A stretch of 64,000 nucleotides of DNA from an uncultured Coriobacteriaceae bacterium (GTDB taxonomy: Bacteria > Actinomycetota > Coriobacteriia > Coriobacteriales > Atopobiaceae), in NCBI GenBank assembly GCA_902777325.1, contig CACYTH010000001.1, forward strand, positions 62,001-126,000. The letters run 5' to 3'. Under the pieces are notes generated by a model. The model was not told the origin of the DNA. It made no database searches and saw nothing but the letters and a program-made list of their open reading frames with translations. Positions 1 through 8,020 of the stretch are shown in pieces (within the stretch, counting starts at the first letter, position 1; each line of letters opens with the position of its first letter). Both the position numbers and the translations under genes were made by a program.

Positions 1-297
1 GTCGGCCGTCGGATGCTCCTCGCAGATGTGCTCGGCCACCATAAAGCGATGGAAGCCCTTGACGGCAGACACGGCGCGCTCCACGGACGTGGGGGCGAGC
101 CCCACCTCCTGCAGGGCCTTCACGTGCTCGGCCACGGCCCCGCGCGTCACGTCCTCGGGGCGGGTGATGCCCAGCCCGGCAAGGTAGGCGGCGTAGCGGC
201 GCAGGTCCCTGCCGTAGCCCTCGATGGTGTTGGGCGAAGACCCCCGCTCGATGGCAAGGTAGTCCAGGTACTCGTCTATGGCCTGCTCGAGGGTCAT
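1..297 (-). CDS. xerD: Tyrosine site-specific recombinase XerD/XerC-type, N-terminal part only
   Basis: The visible 99 residues form the N-terminal SAM-like core-binding domain of a chromosome-dimer-resolution recombinase. Typical features are the opening IDEYLDYLAIERG, the SPNTIEGYGRDLRRY segment and the HPTAD end of the domain. The catalytic domain, with the Arg/His/Tyr residues, lies beyond the window start, so activity cannot be judged. The start ATG (295-297) overlaps the cca stop as ATGA, which suggests translational coupling with the upstream cca. The choice between XerD and XerC is by general likeness only. An integrase of a mobile element is less likely in this housekeeping operon. 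Confidence 0.75.
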   Translation of the reverse strand, partial: MTLEQAIDEYLDYLAIERGSSPNTIEGYGRDLRRYAAYLAGLGITRPEDVTRGAVAEHVKALQEVGLAPTSVERAVSAVKGFHRFMVAEHICEEHPTAD

Positions 298-1700
298 GCG
301 CGGCCTTCTCCCTCGTCGCCGCCGGCCTCATGCCCCGAGAGCGAACGGTAGAAGCCCAGGCACTGCCTCAGCTGGTTCTCCTTCGACATGCCCGCAAGGC
401 GCAGCTTGTGTGCATGGCGCAGCACCTCGCCCATGACGGGCCCGGGCTCCACGCCGGCCTCCAGAAGGTCGCGTCCCTGCACGTACGGACGAGCCATGAG
501 CTCCTCGTAGCGCGAAAGCGCCTCGTCGAGCCTCTCCCGCACGCAGGGAGTCGCCGCGCCACCGCTGCCCACGTCATCGGCATGGGCCAGAAGCAGCAGG
601 TCGCGCGGGCAGCATGACTGGTCGAACAGGCGGTTGTAGGCCTTCTGGCGAGCGTGCTGTGACACATTCGCGTTGGGCATCATGTGCAGCTCCACCATGT
701 TGAGCACGTAGTCGCGCACCTTGGCGCTGCCCACCACGCGCCCGAGCAGCCCCCGTGCCACATCCACACCCACCTTCTCGTGCCCGTACGAGATGATGCG
801 TCCCTCGCGCTCGCAGGTGACCTGCGGCTTGCCGAGGTCGTGGCAGAGCGCGGCCAGCATGAACGGATAGGCGTCGCTCGCCTGGCCACGCATCCCGGCG
901 GCCGTGTCGATGACGAGCATCGTGTGGTTGTAGACGTCGCCCTCGGGATGGTAGGTGGGGTTCTGCGGCACGCCAATCAAAGCCGCCACCTCGGCAAACC
1001 AGGGCTCGAGCCGCCCCATGGCCCGAAGCTCGTCAAAGAAGACGGACGGCCGCGGCGCCTTGAGGAGGGCCTTGCGCAGCTCCTCCTCCACGCGCTCCGC
1101 CGGCAGGTCGTCCAGCCTGACATGCGAGCAGAGCTCGGTCGTGGCGGGGTCCACCCTCATGGAGAGGCGCGCGGCAAACTGGGCAACCCGCAGCACGCGC
1201 AGCGGGTCCTGGACAAAGGTCTCGTCGTCGACATGGCGGATGACCCCGCGCTCCAGGTCATCCCTGCCGCCGAAGAAGTCCACCACCTCGCCGGTGAGCA
1301 CGTCCTCGTAGAGCGCGTTTATCGTGAGGTCGCGGCGCAGCGCCGCCTGGCGCACTCCCACGAAGGTGTCCGCCAGCTCGCGGAACTCGCCGCGCCCGCC
1401 ACGGCTGCCCGTGTCGGCACGCCTGGGCACGCAGATGTCCAGCTTGTGGCCATGCAGGTTGTATATGCCAAACGAGGCACCGAGCACCTCGAGCGTCCCC
1501 AGCTCGGCAAGGACGCCCTCGAGGCAGTCGAGCGAGATGCCGTGCACCTCCACGTCAACGTCCTTGTTCTCGCGGCCCAGCAGCCTATCGCGCACGAAGC
1601 CGCCCACGTAGTACACGCGCCCGCCGTGCTCGGCCACCCTGCGCGCCAGCCTCTCGGCGAGCTCGACGTCCGCGAGCATGCTCTCATCCCCTGTCGCCAT
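294..1700 (-). CDS. cca: CCA tRNA nucleotidyltransferase with HD domain
   Basis: This enzyme adds or repairs the 3'-CCA end of tRNAs. The nucleotidyltransferase head shows the glycine-rich VGGFVRDRLL motif and the metal-binding DVDVEV, followed by an RRDLTINAL segment and the tRNA-binding helices. A C-terminal HD domain (ALCHDLGKPQ) could give phosphohydrolase activity. The protein is 468 aa if it starts at the ATG at 1700, which has GGAGGG about 10 bases upstream; a GTG at 1772 would add 24 residues unlike the family. It ends overlapping the xerD-type gene. It follows pyrG after about 200 bases with no clear hairpin. A poly(A) polymerase role is possible but less likely. Confidence 0.88.
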   Translation of the reverse strand: MATGDESMLADVELAERLARRVAEHGGRVYYVGGFVRDRLLGRENKDVDVEVHGISLDCLEGVLAELGTLEVLGASFGIYNLHGHKLDICVPRRADTGSRGGRGEFRELADTFVGVRQAALRRDLTINALYEDVLTGEVVDFFGGRDDLERGVIRHVDDETFVQDPLRVLRVAQFAARLSMRVDPATTELCSHVRLDDLPAERVEEELRKALLKAPRPSVFFDELRAMGRLEPWFAEVAALIGVPQNPTYHPEGDVYNHTMLVIDTAAGMRGQASDAYPFMLAALCHDLGKPQVTCEREGRIISYGHEKVGVDVARGLLGRVVGSAKVRDYVLNMVELHMMPNANVSQHARQKAYNRLFDQSCCPRDLLLLAHADDVGSGGAATPCVRERLDEALSRYEELMARPYVQGRDLLEAGVEPGPVMGEVLRHAHKLRLAGMSKENQLRQCLGFYRSLSGHEAGGDEGEGRA

Positions 1701-1908
1701 GGCAACCAAGCCCTCCAGCCAACGATCCGCCGAGCTGCCGCCAGCCTCCGACAAGAGACCGCCGGACCTCACCCGACCTGCACGTACGCACGCGACCTTC
1801 TTGCGCGACGCTCCCCCACACTACCACACCACGGGAGAGGTCGAAGCCACGCGCCCACACACAGCAGCCTTCAGATATCGCTGTCCTAGGCCTAAGCCGT
1901 CCGCTCCC

Positions 1909-3588
1909 CTACTTCTCCGGAATCACGGGCACGCCCACCACACTCAGGTCGCGACGGTCCACGCCCTCGTGATGGGCGATCGCCGCGCGCACGAACTCGC
2001 GGAAGAGCGGGCAGGGCACGTTGGGGCGGCTCTTGAACTCGGGATGCGCCTGGCTGGCCACGAACCACGGGTGCACGTCCTGGGGCAGCTCGATCATCTC
2101 CACCAGGCGCTCGTCCGGGGAGACGCCGCTCACCACGAGACCCGCCTGGCGCAGCTGCTCGCGGTAGACGTTGTTCACCTCAAAGCGGTGGCGGTGCCGC
2201 TCGTAGACCAGCTCCTCGCCGTAGGCCTCGCGCGCGAGGGTCCCCTCGGCCACCTTGCACGGATAGGCGCCCAGGCGCATGGTGCCGCCCTTGTCGTCCA
2301 CGCCCTCCTGGTCGGGCATCAGGTCGATCACCGGATGCGCGCACCTGCTCTCGGGCGTGTCGAACTCGCTGGAGTTGGCCCCCTCGAGCCCGCAGACGTT
2401 GCGTGCGAACTCGGCCACGGCCACCTGCAAGCCCAGGCAGACGCCCAGGTACGGGACGAGCTCCGTGCGCGCCTTGTGGGCGGCAAGGATCTTGCCCTCC
2501 ACGCCACGATGCCCGAAGCCTCCCGGCACCAGGATGCCGTCGTAGCCCTCCAGCACCTCGTCCACATTGGACTCGTCCAGCTCGTCGCCGTTGACCAGCG
2601 TGATCTCTACGTGGCGGCCGTAGTACACGCCGGAGTGGTGCAGCGCCTCGATCACCGACAGGTACGCGTCAGGAAGCGCGGTGTACTTGCCCACCACCGC
2701 GATGCGCGTGGCGTCGGGCAGCGCGTTTGCCTCGTGCATGGCCTCGGTGAAGCTGTACCAGCTGCTCATGTCGCTCTCGCGCGGGTCCAGGCCCAGGATC
2801 TCGCAGACCTTGAGGTCAAAGCCCTGCTCGGCCAGATGCGCGGGCACGTCGTAGATGGAGGGGCAGTCGGAGTTCTCGAAGACGCAGGTCTCGTCCACGT
2901 CGCAGAAGCTCGCGATCTTCGCGCGCACCGAGGCGTCCACCTCGTGGTCGGAGCGGCAGACGATGAGGTCGGGCTGGATGCCCATGGACCTGAGCTCCTT
3001 GACGGAATGCTGCGTGGGCTTGGTCTTGATCTCGTGGGCTGCGGCGATGTAGGGTACGAGGCTCACGTGAATGACCAGCGTCTCGCCCAGGCCCTTCTCG
3101 CGGCGGAACTGGCGCATGGCCTCGACGAAGGGCTGTCCCTCGATGTCGCCGATGGTGCCGCCCAGCTCGGTGATCACCACGTCTGCCGAGGTCATCTCCT
3201 CGATGCGGCGGAAGCGGTCCTTGATCTCGTTGGTCACGTGCGGAATCACCTGCACGGTGCCGCCGAGGAAGTCGCCACGGCGCTCGCGCTTGATCAGGCT
3301 CTGGTAGATGAGGCCGGTGGTGAAGTTGGACTCGCGGGTGAGGTTCTCGTTGACAAAGCGCTCGTAGTGGCCGAGGTCGAGGTCGGTCTCCTTGCCATCC
3401 TCGGTGACAAAGACCTCGCCGTGCTGGAAGGGGCTCATGGTGCCGGGGTCCACGTTGAGGTAGGGGTCGGCCTTCTGCATCATCACGTGGTAGCCACGGG
3501 CCTTGAGCAGGCGTGCGAGCGAGGCGGCCGTGATGCCCTTGCCCAGGGCCGAGACGACACCGCCGGTAACAAAGATATGCTTGGTCAT
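1909..3588 (-). CDS. pyrG: CTP synthase
   Basis: CTP synthase makes CTP from UTP, ATP and glutamine. The 559 aa length suits the family. The N-terminal amidoligase domain begins with [13 protein letters not shown], the P-loop-like synthetase motif. The C-terminal class I glutamine amidotransferase domain shows the nucleophile Cys in LGVCLGLQ and the His/Glu pair in SQAHPEF. It is the first gene of a minus-strand run (pyrG, cca, xerD-type). A 7-bp inverted repeat lies just upstream of its GGGAGG ribosome-binding site and may act in regulation. Confidence 0.97.
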   Translation of the reverse strand: MTKHIFVTGGVVSALGKGITAASLARLLKARGYHVMMQKADPYLNVDPGTMSPFQHGEVFVTEDGKETDLDLGHYERFVNENLTRESNFTTGLIYQSLIKRERRGDFLGGTVQVIPHVTNEIKDRFRRIEEMTSADVVITELGGTIGDIEGQPFVEAMRQFRREKGLGETLVIHVSLVPYIAAAHEIKTKPTQHSVKELRSMGIQPDLIVCRSDHEVDASVRAKIASFCDVDETCVFENSDCPSIYDVPAHLAEQGFDLKVCEILGLDPRESDMSSWYSFTEAMHEANALPDATRIAVVGKYTALPDAYLSVIEALHHSGVYYGRHVEITLVNGDELDESNVDEVLEGYDGILVPGGFGHRGVEGKILAAHKARTELVPYLGVCLGLQVAVAEFARNVCGLEGANSSEFDTPESRCAHPVIDLMPDQEGVDDKGGTMRLGAYPCKVAEGTLAREAYGEELVYERHRHRFEVNNVYREQLRQAGLVVSGVSPDERLVEMIELPQDVHPWFVASQAHPEFKSRPNVPCPLFREFVRAAIAHHEGVDRRDLSVVGVPVIPEK

Positions 3589-3596
3589 GGGAGCCT

Positions 3597-3624
3597 CCCG
3601 TAGACGCGATTCGCTTCCTACGGG
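3597..3624 (-). promoter_or_regulatory. Inverted repeat in the pyrG leader
   Basis: Arms CCCGTAG and CTACGGG (7 bp, 14-base loop) sit immediately upstream of the pyrG Shine-Dalgarno GGGAGG. A TATCAT hexamer at 3630-3635 could be the -10, which would put the hairpin at the very 5' end of the mRNA. In Bacillus, pyrG is controlled through its leader, but there is no terminator T-tract here, so any regulation would more likely act on translation. The role is inferred. Confidence 0.3.
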
Positions 3625-3800
3625 ACTTCATGATACGACGGGATGCGGGCACGCCGGGGCCTCGCATACGCGTTGTTACGTGATGGAAAATGTGGAGGAA
3701 GGCCATCATAGCGGCCGCCAATAAAGGGATTCTGGAGAAGCTCTGACCTTAAACTTTGACGTAAAGTAGCCTCATCGGAACCCACGCGATAGGAGCCGCC

Positions 3801-4484
3801 ATGGACTCTCAGGACTACCGAATCGTCAACGTAGGCGTCGACATGGAGCGGAACTTCCCCGTCGACACCATCTCCGTGAGCATCGACCTCGAGGGCACAC
3901 ACGACACGCGGGAGGAATGCACCAGCGAGTACAACCGGCTGCTGGGTGAGGTGCTTGACGCCCTCGCCGGCATCGGCATTCCCAAAGACGAGGTAAAGAA
4001 CAGCCGCTTTCACGTCTCCGCGCACACCGAGGCGCTCTTTGCCAAGGACGAGTTTGGGGACTACTACCACGCCACCGAGAAGATCGTCGGCTACGACTAC
4101 TCCGCCGACATGAGCCTGACAAGGCCCATGACGGACTCCGATGACATCAAGGCGATCTGGGTCGCGCTCACCAGCTGCAGCGAGCCCGTGAACTTCTCCA
4201 TCGACTTCTGCCTTGACGACATGGAGCAGGCCAAGTCGTCCCTGCTCTCGGAGGCGGTGGCCGAGGGTCGCAGGCGCGCAGACATCCTGGCCGCAGCGGC
4301 TGGCGCTCACGTCACCGGCATCCACGCCATCACCTACGAATACGCCAGAGGCTACCCGACAGGCGGCATGGCCGCCCCCATGGCAGCCGCGTACAAGTCC
4401 CTCGATTCGGCACCCGACTTCAACCCCGGGGACGTGGGCGTTCGCTGCTCGGTGCAGATGCAATGGCGCATGGAGCTGAGCTAG
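3801..4484 (+). CDS. SIMPL domain (DUF541) protein
   Basis: This 227 aa protein matches the SIMPL/DUF541 family. It has an N-terminal beta-rich half (residues 8-60), a central segment KIVGYDYSADMSL, and a C-terminal AVAEGRRRADILAAAAG helix with a final strand (VRCSVQMQWRME). SIMPL proteins such as the BP26/YggE type are often periplasmic or exported, but no signal peptide is visible here, so a cytoplasmic or cell-surface location is open. The ribosome-binding site TAGGAG precedes the ATG. It is a lone plus-strand gene, divergent from pyrG and convergent with the following gene. The biochemical function is unknown. Confidence 0.8.
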   Translation: MDSQDYRIVNVGVDMERNFPVDTISVSIDLEGTHDTREECTSEYNRLLGEVLDALAGIGIPKDEVKNSRFHVSAHTEALFAKDEFGDYYHATEKIVGYDYSADMSLTRPMTDSDDIKAIWVALTSCSEPVNFSIDFCLDDMEQAKSSLLSEAVAEGRRRADILAAAAGAHVTGIHAITYEYARGYPTGGMAAPMAAAYKSLDSAPDFNPGDVGVRCSVQMQWRMELS

Positions 4485-4533
4485 GGACTGATGCGCACGG
4501 AGGCGCGCGAACGTCAGGGCGTCCCGCGCTGCC

Positions 4534-5640
4534 CTAGAGCATGGCGTCGGCAGGCGCGCTGGCCAGCGCGGCACTGCGGTAGGCCGGGTCGTCGGTCACC
4601 TCGCGGATGATCTCGATCCCAGGCGGGAAGTTCACCTCCACGTCGGCGCTCACGAGCTCGATGTGGAGGATGGCCCGGTCGTCCCACTGCGGGTAGATGT
4701 CCAGCTCGAAGCACTGGCCTTGGTACGGCAGGCAGTAGCGCGTCCTGGTCAGCTCGCGGCGCGCGGGGTCCGCCTGGCCCAGGATGTTCTCGTACTCGCG
4801 CAGCGTGAGGCGCTGACGGCGCACCAGGCGCTTGCGCGCGCCTTCGATGCGCTTCTCCGTGAGGTAGAAGGTGTTCCAGCCCTCCGAGCCGATCTTGCGC
4901 ACCCGCACCTCCGTATCGGGGTCGGAGCTCAGGTAGGTCTGCGAGATCTCCACGCACTCGCAGCCGGGCATGGCCTCCAGCGCGGCGAGGTCGGGATACG
5001 CGACGATGAACGACCGCTTGGTCTGGCGCGGGGCCTCCTCGCCCAGCACGTACGAGATCTCGCGTATCAGCCGGTCCATCTTGCCCTCGAAGTCAGTGGA
5101 GTTGTCGATGATCCGCAGGTGGTGGTGGGCGGCCCACGCCTCGATGAAGCCGTCGTCCATCGCAGCGGCCTCCTCCACCGTCTCGTGGCGGGCGGCGTTG
5201 TTGTCGTTGGTGTAGTACTCGACGGCACCCTTGGCGGCCGTCACCAGGTGGAACACGGCATCATAGCTGTCGCGCAGCTGGGCCTCGGTGTAGCCCAGGT
5301 CGGCAATCACGCGCTGGAACTCGTCGGCCGTCATGTAGTACTTGTTGTCGAGCATGCCGCGGTCGCACACGATGAGTATCTTCTCGTCGCCCATGCCACG
5401 GGCCGCGCGCTCGAAGGCGTGCTCGGTGGTGATCTGCACCTTCATCTGGCACCACTGGTACTCCTCGCCCGTGGCGCACTCCCACGGCAGGATGCCGTTG
5501 GTCTTGAACTCCGTGGCAGGTTCGGGCACGGTGATGACCTTGTAGCCCAGGCGCGTGAACGACGTGCGGATGCTGGCGAGCGCCGTGGTCTTGCCGCCGC
5601 AGACGCCTCCGGTGACGACGATCTTGGTGATGTCGGGCAT
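4534..5640 (-). CDS. P-loop ATPase + CYTH-like protein, copy 1 (degenerate CYTH)
   Basis: This 368 aa protein has an N-terminal AAA-type nucleotide-binding domain (Walker A GGVCGGKTT at residues 11-19; Walker B-like ILIVCDRG near 89-95) and a C-terminal CYTH-like domain from about residue 200. CYTH domains are triphosphate-tunnel enzymes (triphosphatases, adenylate cyclases). The defining ExExK is QTKRS here (206-210), whereas the paralog at 6129-7235 has ELERK at the same positions. A later acidic strand is also changed (AILHIEL against AIAEIEL). Triphosphatase activity is therefore doubtful. The start ATG at 5640 follows GAGGAG and gives exactly the same length as the paralog. Confidence 0.8.
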   Translation of the reverse strand: MPDITKIVVTGGVCGGKTTALASIRTSFTRLGYKVITVPEPATEFKTNGILPWECATGEEYQWCQMKVQITTEHAFERAARGMGDEKILIVCDRGMLDNKYYMTADEFQRVIADLGYTEAQLRDSYDAVFHLVTAAKGAVEYYTNDNNAARHETVEEAAAMDDGFIEAWAAHHHLRIIDNSTDFEGKMDRLIREISYVLGEEAPRQTKRSFIVAYPDLAALEAMPGCECVEISQTYLSSDPDTEVRVRKIGSEGWNTFYLTEKRIEGARKRLVRRQRLTLREYENILGQADPARRELTRTRYCLPYQGQCFELDIYPQWDDRAILHIELVSADVEVNFPPGIEIIREVTDDPAYRSAALASAPADAML

Positions 5641-5740
5641 GCGAATCTCCTCACGGGACAGATGTTGCGATGGCGGTCCCATTAAGGATACACGAAACGC
5701 ATGTCTGCAGCGGCAAGCCGGCGCCACCGAGGAGTGCCAC

Positions 5741-6073
5741 TCAGTTGGGCAGCGGGCTGGAGGCGGTGGGACGGGGGTGCGTGGGCTCAAACGTCGCCTC
5801 GCGCCTGGAACGCGACATGAGCAGCGTGCACGCGATCCACCACAGGAGGAAGGGTACAAACGCGTAGACAAGCACCATGCACGCCAGTGCAATCACGACC
5901 GCAAGCAGACCGATCATGGGGTTGGGTGCGCTTGCGACGTCCTCGACAAAGGACGCATGGTACTCCCACCACGCCCGGATGACGGCAGCCAGAGGCACCA
6001 GCCATGCCAGGCGCCGCAAGCGGAGCCAGCGGTCGTAGCGGCTCGTGCGCACAAACCGATTCTCTTGTCCCAT
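5741..6073 (-). CDS. Small membrane protein of unknown function
   Basis: This is a 110 aa protein I do not recognise. It has a basic N-terminus (RYDRWLRLRR), a hydrophobic segment around residues 22-36, and a long hydrophobic stretch from about 53 to 85 that could make one or two membrane spans, followed by a polar proline-rich tail. It lies between the two P-loop/CYTH paralogs on the same strand, about 55 bases downstream of the second, so co-transcription is likely and it may belong to that unit. No catalytic motif is visible. Confidence 0.6.
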   Translation of the reverse strand: MGQENRFVRTSRYDRWLRLRRLAWLVPLAAVIRAWWEYHASFVEDVASAPNPMIGLLAVVIALACMVLVYAFVPFLLWWIACTLLMSRSRREATFEPTHPRPTASSPLPN

Positions 6074-6128
6074 GTAAATGCCTCGCTGACAGATGAGGTG
6101 ACAGATAGACCTGCCAGCGCGCCGCGAG

Positions 6129-7235
6129 CTAGTGGGTGGCTCCCTTCGGCTTGGACGCGATGACAGCGTTGCGGTAAGTGGGGTCGCCTGTCACCTCACG
6201 AATCACCTTGAGTTCCGGCGGGAAGGCGACCGGCGTCTCCTCGCTCGAGAGCTCGATCTCGGCGATAGCCTGGTCGTCCCAGCACGGGAAGAGGTCTATC
6301 TCAAAGTACTGCCCCTCGTAGGTGAGGCAGTAGCGGGTCTTCTCGATCATGCGCATCTTGGGGTCCGCCTGCAGAAGCAGCATCTCGTACTCGCGCTCGG
6401 TCAGGCGCCTCTGGCGCACCAGGTGCTTGTGGGTGCCCTCGATGGCCTTCTCGGTGAAGGTGAAGATGGCCTCGCCCGACGCGCCACGCTGGCGGATGCG
6501 AATCTCCTGGTCGGGTTCCGAGCGCAGGTAGTACTGCACGATGGGAACCTTCTGGCAGTTGGGCAGGCTCTCCAGCCATGCCACGTCCGGGTACTCGATG
6601 AGGAACTTGCGCTCCAGCTCGTAGGGGGCGAGCTCGCCCAAGAAGTAGCTGATCTCGCGGATGAGGTGACGGAGCTTGCCCTCGAAGTCGGTCTCGTTGC
6701 CGATGACGCGCAGGTGCGGGTGGCCCGTCCACGCCTCGATGAACTTGTCGTCCAGCTCGCGGGCCTGCCCGACCGTCTCGTAGCGGGCGCCGTTGTTCTC
6801 CAGCGTGTAGAACTCCTCCGCGCCCTTAGCGGCGGTCACCATGTGGAACACCGCGTCGTAGCTGTCGCGCAGCTCGGCCTCGTTCATGCCCAGGTAGTCG
6901 AGCACGTGCGAGAACTCCTCGTCAGTCATGTAGGCCTTGTTGTCCATCTCGCCGCGGTCGCAGACGATGAGGATCTTGTCGCTGGACATGGTGGCCGCAG
7001 CCTGCTCGAAGATGCGCTCCTTCTGCAGCTGCATGGTCATCTGGCACTTCTGGTACTCCTCGTTGGTGCCGCAGGTCCAGGGGGCCACGCCGCCAGAGAT
7101 GAGGGCGGTCGCCGTCTCGGGGACGACCAGCACGGTATAGCCCAGGTGCGAGAGCGCGGTCTGGATGCGCGTGAGAGCCGTGGTCTTTCCGCCGCAGGGA
7201 CCTCCGGTGACGACGATCTTGTGAATCTCAGGCAT
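6129..7235 (-). CDS. P-loop ATPase + CYTH domain protein, copy 2 (ExExK intact)
   Basis: This 368 aa paralog of the gene at 4534-5640 aligns almost without gaps. Walker A is GGPCGGKTT (11-19), with ILIVCDRGEMDNK near 88-100. The CYTH domain keeps the ELERK signature (206-210), basic residues in EIRIRQRG, and acidic strands FEIDLF and AIAEIEL. It is thus the copy expected to bind or hydrolyse a triphosphate compound; the substrate is unknown. The ATG at 7235 gives the length of copy 1; reading on upstream adds only poor-quality sequence. It is the first gene of the three-gene minus-strand group and divergent from the LUD gene. Confidence 0.85.
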   Translation of the reverse strand: MPEIHKIVVTGGPCGGKTTALTRIQTALSHLGYTVLVVPETATALISGGVAPWTCGTNEEYQKCQMTMQLQKERIFEQAAATMSSDKILIVCDRGEMDNKAYMTDEEFSHVLDYLGMNEAELRDSYDAVFHMVTAAKGAEEFYTLENNGARYETVGQARELDDKFIEAWTGHPHLRVIGNETDFEGKLRHLIREISYFLGELAPYELERKFLIEYPDVAWLESLPNCQKVPIVQYYLRSEPDQEIRIRQRGASGEAIFTFTEKAIEGTHKHLVRQRRLTEREYEMLLLQADPKMRMIEKTRYCLTYEGQYFEIDLFPCWDDQAIAEIELSSEETPVAFPPELKVIREVTGDPTYRNAVIASKPKGATH

Positions 7236-7385
7236 GGCAGACGGTCCCTTCTCCCCATCATTTGGTGACATGCACACGATACAACATCTTTCCCACGCGC
7301 GTGCGCCGATACGGCTTTTGGCCGCCGCCATGTGCCCGTTCGCGCCTGCGCGCGCCCGCGTATTCTGCTGGCAACAACGCTGCGA

Positions 7386-7391
7386 TATAGT
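7386..7391 (+). promoter_or_regulatory. Possible -10 box for the LUD gene
   Basis: TATAGT lies 29 bases before the LUD start codon, with a strong ribosome-binding site (GGGGAGAGGAG) after it. No good -35 hexamer is seen at 16-18 bases, so this is a weak call. Confidence 0.25.
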
Positions 7392-7420
7392 CAGCCCATC
7401 CAAGGGGAGAGGAGCAGATC

Positions 7421-8020
7421 ATGGCACTGGACCGCGAGACGCTGAGGACCAACTTCGAGAGACACGGCTTTGGCGTCACGTTCTTTGACACCGCAGACGA
7501 GGCGCGTGCATACCTGTGCGAGCAGATCCGCGACACGACGGTGGGCATCGGGGGATGCGCCACGGCCGTGCAGATGGGTCTTGCGGAGGCGCTCGGCGCA
7601 AACAACACCGTCTACACCCACGCCATCACCAACACGCGCGAGACCCGCATGGCCGAGACCAACGCCGAGGCCTTCGTCTGCAGCGCCAACGGCGTCTCGC
7701 TCACCGGCGAGCTCGTCAACATCGACGGCATGGGCAACCGCGTGGCGGCCACCCTCTTTGGGCCCGAGCGCGTGTTCTTCGTCATCGGCGCAAACAAGGT
7801 CGAGCCGACGCTCGAGAAGGCCCTCTGGCGCGCCCGCAATGTGGCCAGCCCCAAGAACGCCCAGCGTCTCGGGCGCAAGACCCCGTGCGCGGCCAAGGGC
7901 GACCGCTGCTACGACTGCAACTCGCCCGAGCGTCTCTGCAACGGCTTCGTCACCATCGCGCGCGCCATGACGGGCGCTCGGACGGAGCTCGTGTTCGTGG
8001 ACGAGGAGCTCGGCTTCTAG
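7421..8020 (+). CDS. LUD domain protein (LutC/YkgG-like, DUF162)
   Basis: This 199 aa protein contains the LUD fold known from lactate utilisation proteins LutB/LutC: GIGGCATAVQMGL in place of the usual glycine-rich loop, and LTGELVNIDGMGNRVA and VFFVIGANKV strands. Unlike LutC, it ends in a cysteine cluster of four residues (TPCAAKGDRCYDCNSPERLC), which may bind a metal or an Fe-S cluster. It stands alone: no lutA or lutB lies beside it, so lactate oxidation cannot be claimed. Its stop codon overlaps the end of convergent recN by 4 bases. Confidence 0.85.
   Translation: MALDRETLRTNFERHGFGVTFFDTADEARAYLCEQIRDTTVGIGGCATAVQMGLAEALGANNTVYTHAITNTRETRMAETNAEAFVCSANGVSLTGELVNIDGMGNRVAATLFGPERVFFVIGANKVEPTLEKALWRARNVASPKNAQRLGRKTPCAAKGDRCYDCNSPERLCNGFVTIARAMTGARTELVFVDEELGF

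Noticed and set aside
1678-3603. Open frame of 641 codons on the plus strand
   Set aside because: It is antisense to pyrG and cca; pyrG is certain, and the frame shows only shadow composition.
7421-8020. Lactate utilisation operon
   Set aside because: Only a LUD protein is present; lutA, lutB and lactate permease are missing.
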